From contig NW_025955347.1 in the NCBI RefSeq assembly GCF_022376445.1, positions 1-36,817 on the forward strand: a stretch of DNA of 36,817 nt, written 5' to 3'. The position numbers and the translations under genes were made by a program. The number at the start of each line of letters is the position of its first letter. Position 1 is the stretch's first letter. Shown piece by piece: positions 30,690 through 36,817 of the stretch. The notes beneath the pieces were generated by a model. It saw only the letters and a list, made by a program, of their open reading frames with translations. It was not told where the DNA came from and ran no database searches. Source of the DNA: Fomitopsis serialis. Its lineage: Eukaryota > Basidiomycota > Agaricomycetes > Polyporales > Fomitopsidaceae.

Positions 30690-32387
30690 GAATTGCGGGT
30701 CGTGAGAGGGCGAGTTGCGACGGCGGGGAAAGGAGGAAAGCAGGAGGTGGCAGGATTGACGCTGCGTTGACGCTGCGCAGGCAGTGATATGTAGATCCAG
30801 TATAGATCTGGTATGTTTCATTCAGGGTACGGAAGCAAACCGCCCGCCTCGCGACGGTATCAGAACGGCGGCGGCCCTCAGGCGCCCTCCCCAGCCCGGG
30901 GCGCGTCGGTGGCGCCCAGATCGTACTGCGCTCAGCCAATCCGCGGCCGCGCTGAACGACGTGCCGCGGCCTCATACTTTCTCCTCACTATTTACTATAA
31001 TTTAGTAGTCACCGGCTCCCGCGGCCGCATTCGGCCCGACCTGTTTCTTACGGTGAGTCTGTTTCTGAACCATTCCGCCGCATCATAATTCAGGGCGTCT
31101 ACATAGGCTATACCGTGTACCATACTCATATTCTCCCGAACATTGCACGTCTATCAGCAAGCGCAGCGCAGATTTCTGGGTTGAGCCATGCCTGTAAGTA
31201 CACCGATTCCGCTCTCGTGCACATTCTGAGCTGTATATGAAACTTACTGCCTTAAATACCGAGGCCCGGGATGCAGGAAGGCCCGAATGTGTTGGAGGAC
31301 ATGACGACATCACCGACGCGACTGCGCGACAACTAGCCGAAGACAAAGATTTCATCCTCACCCGCTCCGACGGTCCGCATGTGCGAATGATCACCGAGAC
31401 CGGGAGTCACATCCGCAAAGCCTCGACGAGTCCAGCCACACTGATCATAAGCGAGCAGGTCGTTCGTCCTACTCATGTACCCCAAAGGTCTTCTATAGCC
31501 TACATAAGACGCGCTTTACAATCATCCAGCGTTGAGTACAATGCCGTCATTAATCTAACTCAGATTGATCAGCTTGAGTGGATACCACTGCTTGCCGCGA
31601 ACAGCTCCGGCGGTGCCTCGATCAATATGAAGAAGCACACTTGCGGATGATCGTGTATCTGGCCCATCCGCGATCAGCCCAGGTCGATCATAAACATCAG
31701 TACGTAACGTAGTGAGTGAGTGAGAAGTAGAAGCGAAGCTAAGCGAGAGCTCTCGCCGTGTCCATAGCCATGCCTGGTTACGCCCTTCGGCGCCTGGAAT
31801 GTGGAGGATCCTGGTTGCTCAAAGTCACCCAACGATGCAGAGAATTCCAGCGACTCAACGGGACTTGATGTTATGTGGAACACGTCGGTTTGAAACATTG
31901 CCCTGGCTAGCCTGATACAATTTGTTAGAGCCCTTATTGCTCACATCAACGATGCACATCAGGACAACCAGATGTCACTCAATCAAAGACGATCGATTCA
32001 GTCGAGAGCAAGACGAGTGTATAACACAGCGAACGCAGAGCTAGCGCAGTAGATAACGGCATAATTTCAAGATTGCATACTTCGGGTCCGGGTCTGCTGC
32101 ATTCATAATATGGCGACGATGAGAGGTACGAGCAGGGAAGGGCAAGGCAGCTCAGGAGTCAAGAGTGGGAAGGCATGGGTCAATGGGTACGTCAGACGAA
32201 GTGACGCAAGACGACGAAGTACGAAGCGCGACGGGGAACGCAAGAAAAAGGCGAGAGGGACACGTATCTGATACATGGAGTGCGTATACCATACAGTACA
32301 CATGCGTTGTGGTGGAGTGTCCGGGTGCGGATCAGTGGGTGCGGGTATCCAGGATGCGATGATGTCCGTCAGAACCGAGAGGCTCAC
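30690..32387. other. Intergenic; upstream region of the G-alpha gene, no gene recognised
   Basis: Just upstream of the G-alpha start, the minus strand is pyrimidine-rich (CTCCTGCTTTCCTCCTTTCC, about 30750-30730), common before fungal starts. 30870-31050 is a GC-rich island with a CCAAT word (30936-30940). A 137-codon frame at 31237-31650 has no protein-like features and was not accepted. Confidence 0.45.
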
Positions 32388-35300
32388 TCACGCCGCGAGC
32401 ATGCTCATGCGCCGCGCCTTCGGTGCCGAGTTCTCCTTCTCCTTCTCGTCCGCCTCGCTCGCCGAGGCCGACACCTCGCGGTCGCGGCTCACGAGCGTCG
32501 CCGGCAGGCGCGACGACACGGACGTCCGGCGCACGAGCGTCGGTGTCGGCGTCTTCGCGAAGGCGCTCGGGGGCCCGGCGATGGACGCGCGTGACGATGA
32601 TGCAGATGGTATCCGCGTCGGCGTCGCGTCCTTCGCGCCGGCAGTGCTTGACGCGGAGTTCGTGCGCGAGATGTTGGGAGGCGGGCCCATCGTGCCTTCG
32701 AGCGACCGTTTCCTGACTGTGGTTGCTGTCGACGCGGCGCCGTTCGCACGCACGCTCCGGGTGAGCGCCGGCTTCACAGTGGTGGGTGTATCCACGCCCT
32801 TGCCCTTCAGTGTCGACGGCGTCTCGGCGAACTTGCCCTTCGTCGTGCTACCCGTATCCGACAGCACGGAAGACGGTCGTGACCCATTCACGCTTGGCGT
32901 GCCGAAGATAGAGGACTCGCGCCGGTGAGGAGGGACTTTTGAAGGTGCAGCGGGAGTGGCAGATGCACCGCGCACGCTCATACGGCGTTTGAGCTGTCAT
33001 TCAAACGTAAGTTCGTGTAGAAGACAGAGAGAGCTAGAATACGCACCAGCTCGAGCTCCTGCTGCTTCGAGTCCAGGGCGATGTTCAGACCTTGGATGTC
33101 CTCCTTGTCCTGCGCCCGCTGCTTCTGCAAGTTCACGAGCTTCACTTCCTTGTCCGCACTCTCCTGCTGCAAAGCATGCACCTGCTTCCGCAGCCTGTCC
33201 ACTTCCTCCTGAAGTGCGTTCGCCCTGTCTCTCAGCGCGCCTAGCTCAACGCCCGTTTCGCCCTTTTCTCTCAGGAGCGCCTCGAAGTTAGCCCGCGCCT
33301 CGACCTCACGCGCGACGACCTCCTGCAACCTACGGCTCTGGTCGTTCACGATCCGCGCGTGCTCGCGCTTCATGCGCGCCGCGTCTTCTTCTGCGTCGTC
33401 CTTGGCTGACTCTGCCTCCCGCACGCGCTCGCGCATCTCCTCTGCTTCGGCGTCGCGCACCTTGAGCTGCGTCTCGAATCGCGCGGCACGGTCCATCGTG
33501 TACTGCTTCTCTTGCGTGAGCGAGGTAAGTTGGGCTTCCCGCTCCTGGAGTGCCCGCGTGAGCTCTTCAGATTGCTCATCCGCGGAGTGGACCTGGTCCT
33601 CGAGCTCCCTGCACTCGCGCTCGAGCTCCTCCTTCGCGGCCAGGAGCTCCTGCATCTCCGTCTCCAGGTCTGCTTTGCTGTTCTCGCCTTGTGCCCACTC
33701 GAACTCCATGGTGGATACCCGCTCGTTGAGCGCGTCGGCCTGCGCCTTGAGCGTGTCGCGCTCGTGTGTGAGGGTGTTGATCTGCTCGCCTGCCTCCTCA
33801 GTGTGGCGCCACTGCGCCTCGAGTTCGTCCTTGAGAGTGCGCAGCTCCGAGTCGCGCCGGAGGGTCTCCTCGCGCGCACCCGTCAGCTGTGCTTGCAGGG
33901 ATATCTGCTCGCTGCGCAGCGCCTCGTTCTCTGCAAGGAGGCGGGCGCGCTCCTCAGCCCAGTCGCTCTCACCTGAGGTCTCGCGCATGGAAGGCGCAGG
34001 GGCTGGCAGACCATGGTTGCCGCTCATCTCGAGATCCAACTGCATCCTCTCCATCTCCTCTCTCGCGTCCCGGATCCCCCGCTGCAGCTCCTGTTCACTG
34101 TCCTCCTTCCTCTGCAGCTCATCCCGGGTCCGCTCCAGCTCTTCCTCCCTCATACTCATCTCCCCCTTCACCGACTCCTCTCTCCGCTCCCGCTCCCTGC
34201 ACTCCCGCTCAAGCTCCCCGATCCGCCTGTGCATCGCCTGCAGCGCCATCCCACTCGCCTCGTCCATCACGCTCCGCTCGCTCGCCTCCTCCCGGCTCCT
34301 TTCGACCTCGTCGCTCAGACCGCGTACACACTTCTCAAGCTCCGCAACGCGCCGGCGCCAACCCTTCACGAGGCCCTTCCGACGCTCACACTCCTTCTCG
34401 CACTCCGAGAGGCGCTGCTGCAGGAGCGCGACGAGCTCGTCGCGAGCAGACAGGTCGACCTCGTATTGCGCGCACAGCTCCGACTTAAGTGCGAGTGCAG
34501 TCTGCAAACGCCACGCGTTGTCCTCTTCGCGGGAGACCTTCCGCGCGTGCGTGGGGTGGTTCGGCGGCGTCGGGGGCACCGTGCCCGGGGTGAAGAACGT
34601 CGTCGCGTACGCCCCGAAGGGGTCCTTCTCCTTGGGGCGCTCTGGGGAGAGCGGCGAGGGCGGCCGCGATGCTAACACCTTCAAGGCAGACGTGTCGTTG
34701 ATATCCGCCTCCGGCACCCCTTTCGTCGACCCACTCGCGAACGAGTGGAACACCGTGTCGCTCAGGGCACGACCTCTGCTCTTCGAGAATGACGATCCGG
34801 GGGGAGGCGTACTTGTCCGCGCCTCGTCCATGGGGCTGGTCAGCGAGCGGAACACCGTCTGCCCAAAGCTGAACGAGTGGCTGCGATCATGCATGCCTTG
34901 CTTGGCGGGCGGCGTCGGCGGTCCTGACCTCTCTTCCCGTTCGGTGCGTCTACCTCCGAGATCTCGACTGCACTGTCCAGGAGCGGCACCTCGTGTCCAG
35001 CTGGAATCATCGGCATCTCCACCTCGTTTGACAGGTCGAAGATGTTGGAAACATTCGGCGGAGGTTCCTGGGTCAACATGCTCGGCATACCCTGCCCCAG
35101 CATGCTAGGCGTAGTTGGTACAGAATTCGCAAACAGCTCTTGAGCCACGGGCCTCGCTGGTTTGGCATTAGCGCGGTGGAGACGTGCGGCGAAGGAGACC
35201 TCGTCGGGCTCGCTGCTCGCGCTCGAAACGTCGGGTGTGATCAATTTGTACGCGTCGCGGCTGAAGAAGCGCACGCTCTGCCCTGTAGCGGGCGTGTTAC

Positions 35301-36620
35301 GATCGCGTAAGATGGAGCGGAGTGAGTTGTATCGTGCATCTGTTGTCGGTGTAACCGGGGGCTTGTTGTCCTGGAGAGACACTGCAGAGTCCTGAGACGG
35401 CCGCACGCTGTGTGTCGCTTCCTGCGGGCGAGAGCGAACTGAGCCATAGCGGGCGACATCGCAGGAGAGCTCGACTGCGAGCGGTTGTCAGATATGGACA
35501 CCGTTGATGTTGAATCCTGGGATGGGCGGGGGCATGTGATGGCTGGGATTCTTGGGCGCACGGGATCGCAGCGAGCCGAACTTGAAGACTTCCGAGATGG
35601 GTGTGCTTGAGCGCTCGTGTGGACCCTCATGCTGTGGGCGGTGATTTGACTCTATGGATGAACGACCAAGTGAGATTTCGGATGCTGCAGATGATAAGTG
35701 CGTCAGTCATATGATCCTCAATACACACCGCGAGTGGAAGGACGAGAAGGAACATTGTAGGTACAGCCCAAGCCTCGTATGCAAGTGAGGCCATGCGATG
35801 GCAAGACCAAGATGCGTCAGACGACAGTAGGACAGCCTCAAGCATCACCACGTCTAGTTTGGGACTCGGGTGAGTCCTCTTGTACCATGCTATGGGACAG
35901 ATCTATTCCACAGATCGAGAAATCATTTCTATTGCGCGGCACTAGCTCGTGTCACTCCTGGCATGTCCGTCTATAACCAGAGCTCGTACAGCATCACCAG
36001 CCCGGACGCTCTCGCAATTGTCACATCCGAGTCGCATGCGATGACATTCCAACCACTGGCTACCGATACGGAAGAGAGTACTCACCACTTGCAAGATTCT
36101 GGAGGGACGACTTTACTTTCTTCGGGAGCAGGAGCGGACTCATAATGGGGCTTGTAACGCCTTGCTCCGATGCCTGAGTGTTGATCGGTGGCGGCTGTGG
36201 CCTGCCTGGTTTCTTGAAGATGCCCTTGCGACCATTAAGTGCAGGAGACATTGTCGGACTCGAGGGTGGGAAAGGGATCTCGGAGGGATGTTCTGCGTGG
36301 AAGACAGAGAGGTTGGGATGCTGTTCGTATACGCCAGCGAGAACGTCTGCTTTGGATGGCGATGGCTCGTCGTCGCCGTCGACGAGTGAGGGAGTGGAGG
36401 GGCGTTTGAGTGCGCTGCTGAGTTTAGACCACATGCTGTTGTTCGATGTCGATAAGTTAGGTTTTGAAGTTATGTTCTTTGGGTAGGATGTGGCAGAGAG
36501 CGCGGAGTGGTGTATCGACATGAGATGTGGTGGTAAGCGAGGAAGATTAGCGCTGTGGCTGCGACCAGACAACTCGGTTCGGGCGCTAAATGTTGGACGT
36601 CGAACAGTCGCGCTTGTCAT
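32388..36620 (-). CDS. Conserved agaricomycete coiled-coil protein, about 1,230 aa, at least 5 exons
   Basis: Exons 36620-36086, 35684-35502, 35438 to about 34905, about 34894-33047, and 32993-32388. Low-complexity N-terminus with DVLAGVYEQHPNLSVFHAEH and RKGIFKKPGRP; then SLRSILRDRNTPATGQSVRF, FSRDAYKLITPD and HSFSFGQTVFRSL; then about 530 residues of heptad-rich coiled coil (from about ELCAQYEVDLSARDELVALL to SKQQELEL); then a basic Ser/Thr/Pro tail with HRRESSIFGTPS, ending RRMSMLAA. I recall this SILRDPNTPATGQSVRFFSRDAYK arrangement as widespread in agaricomycetes, without an established function. The long coil suggests a cytoskeletal, spindle-pole or trafficking scaffold. First intron is long (36085-35685, 401 nt); others are 63 and 53 nt. 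The exon 3/4 join near 34,950-34,890 is uncertain: frames differ and only very short introns (23 or 32 nt) or a longer, sequence-losing one fit. Confidence 0.8.
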
Positions 36621-36817
36621 GTGATCGCGTGTGCCCGTTGGCGCTTTGCTCAGAGGTGCAGCGGGCGCTGGGCGAAGCTACATACTACCACCCCTGGGCC
36701 CGTGCCAATTTGAATCCGTCACTTTGGTCAACTGTTACTTACACAGAGCCTGTTACTTGACTATTGTGATCAAAGACTCGGAAGGGTACAGCTTCAGATC
36801 TGTCGAAGGCCATGAAG

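Noticed and set aside
31237..31650. 137-codon plus-strand ORF
   Set aside because: No domain, no splice partners, equally open opposite strand. Not enough support.
33372..35108. 578-codon plus-strand ORF
   Set aside because: Antisense shadow of the coiled-coil gene; Ser/Arg-rich composition is what antisense of Glu/Leu/Arg heptads gives.

Overview
This window is nuclear DNA from a filamentous basidiomycete, most likely an agaricomycete. The evidence is dense short introns (about 48-67 nt) with GTNNGY donors and CTNAY branch points, GC-rich codons, and typical gene content: a Crinkler-like/kinase fusion, a 7-TM membrane family, a fungal P-type ATPase and a divergent G-alpha. There are no operons. 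I built the exon models by hand from splice signals and frame continuity, without homology searches or transcripts.

Layout. 1-2.7 kb: minus-strand gene for a low-complexity, probably nuclear protein. It runs off the left edge, has a repeat-rich insertion between exons and ends in His-Val-Gly-Gly-Ala repeats. 2.7-12.9 kb: gene-poor, repeat-dominated. Three GC-rich blocks (about 3.8-5.2, 7.6-8.8 and 9.65-11.1 kb) share one repeat family carrying a strong hairpin and a 45-nt intron-like cassette. Minisatellites and an AT-richer stretch of decayed transposon sequence lie between them. The third block sits inside a hAT-like element that appears to have inserted into a now-decayed reading frame. 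12.9-19.2 kb: a small acidic protein, then two tandem 7-TM paralogues, the first a pseudogene and the second intact. 19.4-36.6 kb: four well-supported minus-strand genes: Crinkler-like/protein kinase (6 exons), type IIC-like P-type cation ATPase (14 exons), large divergent G-alpha (10 exons) and a conserved coiled-coil protein (at least 5 exons).

The genes do not form one pathway. The gene-rich right half looks like ordinary chromosome. The left half looks like a transposon- and satellite-rich compartment, possibly subtelomeric or accessory, although no telomere repeat is visible. The most unusual content is the repeat family: its hairpin arms change in a compensatory way between copies, and four copies keep donor, branch point and acceptor at identical spacing.
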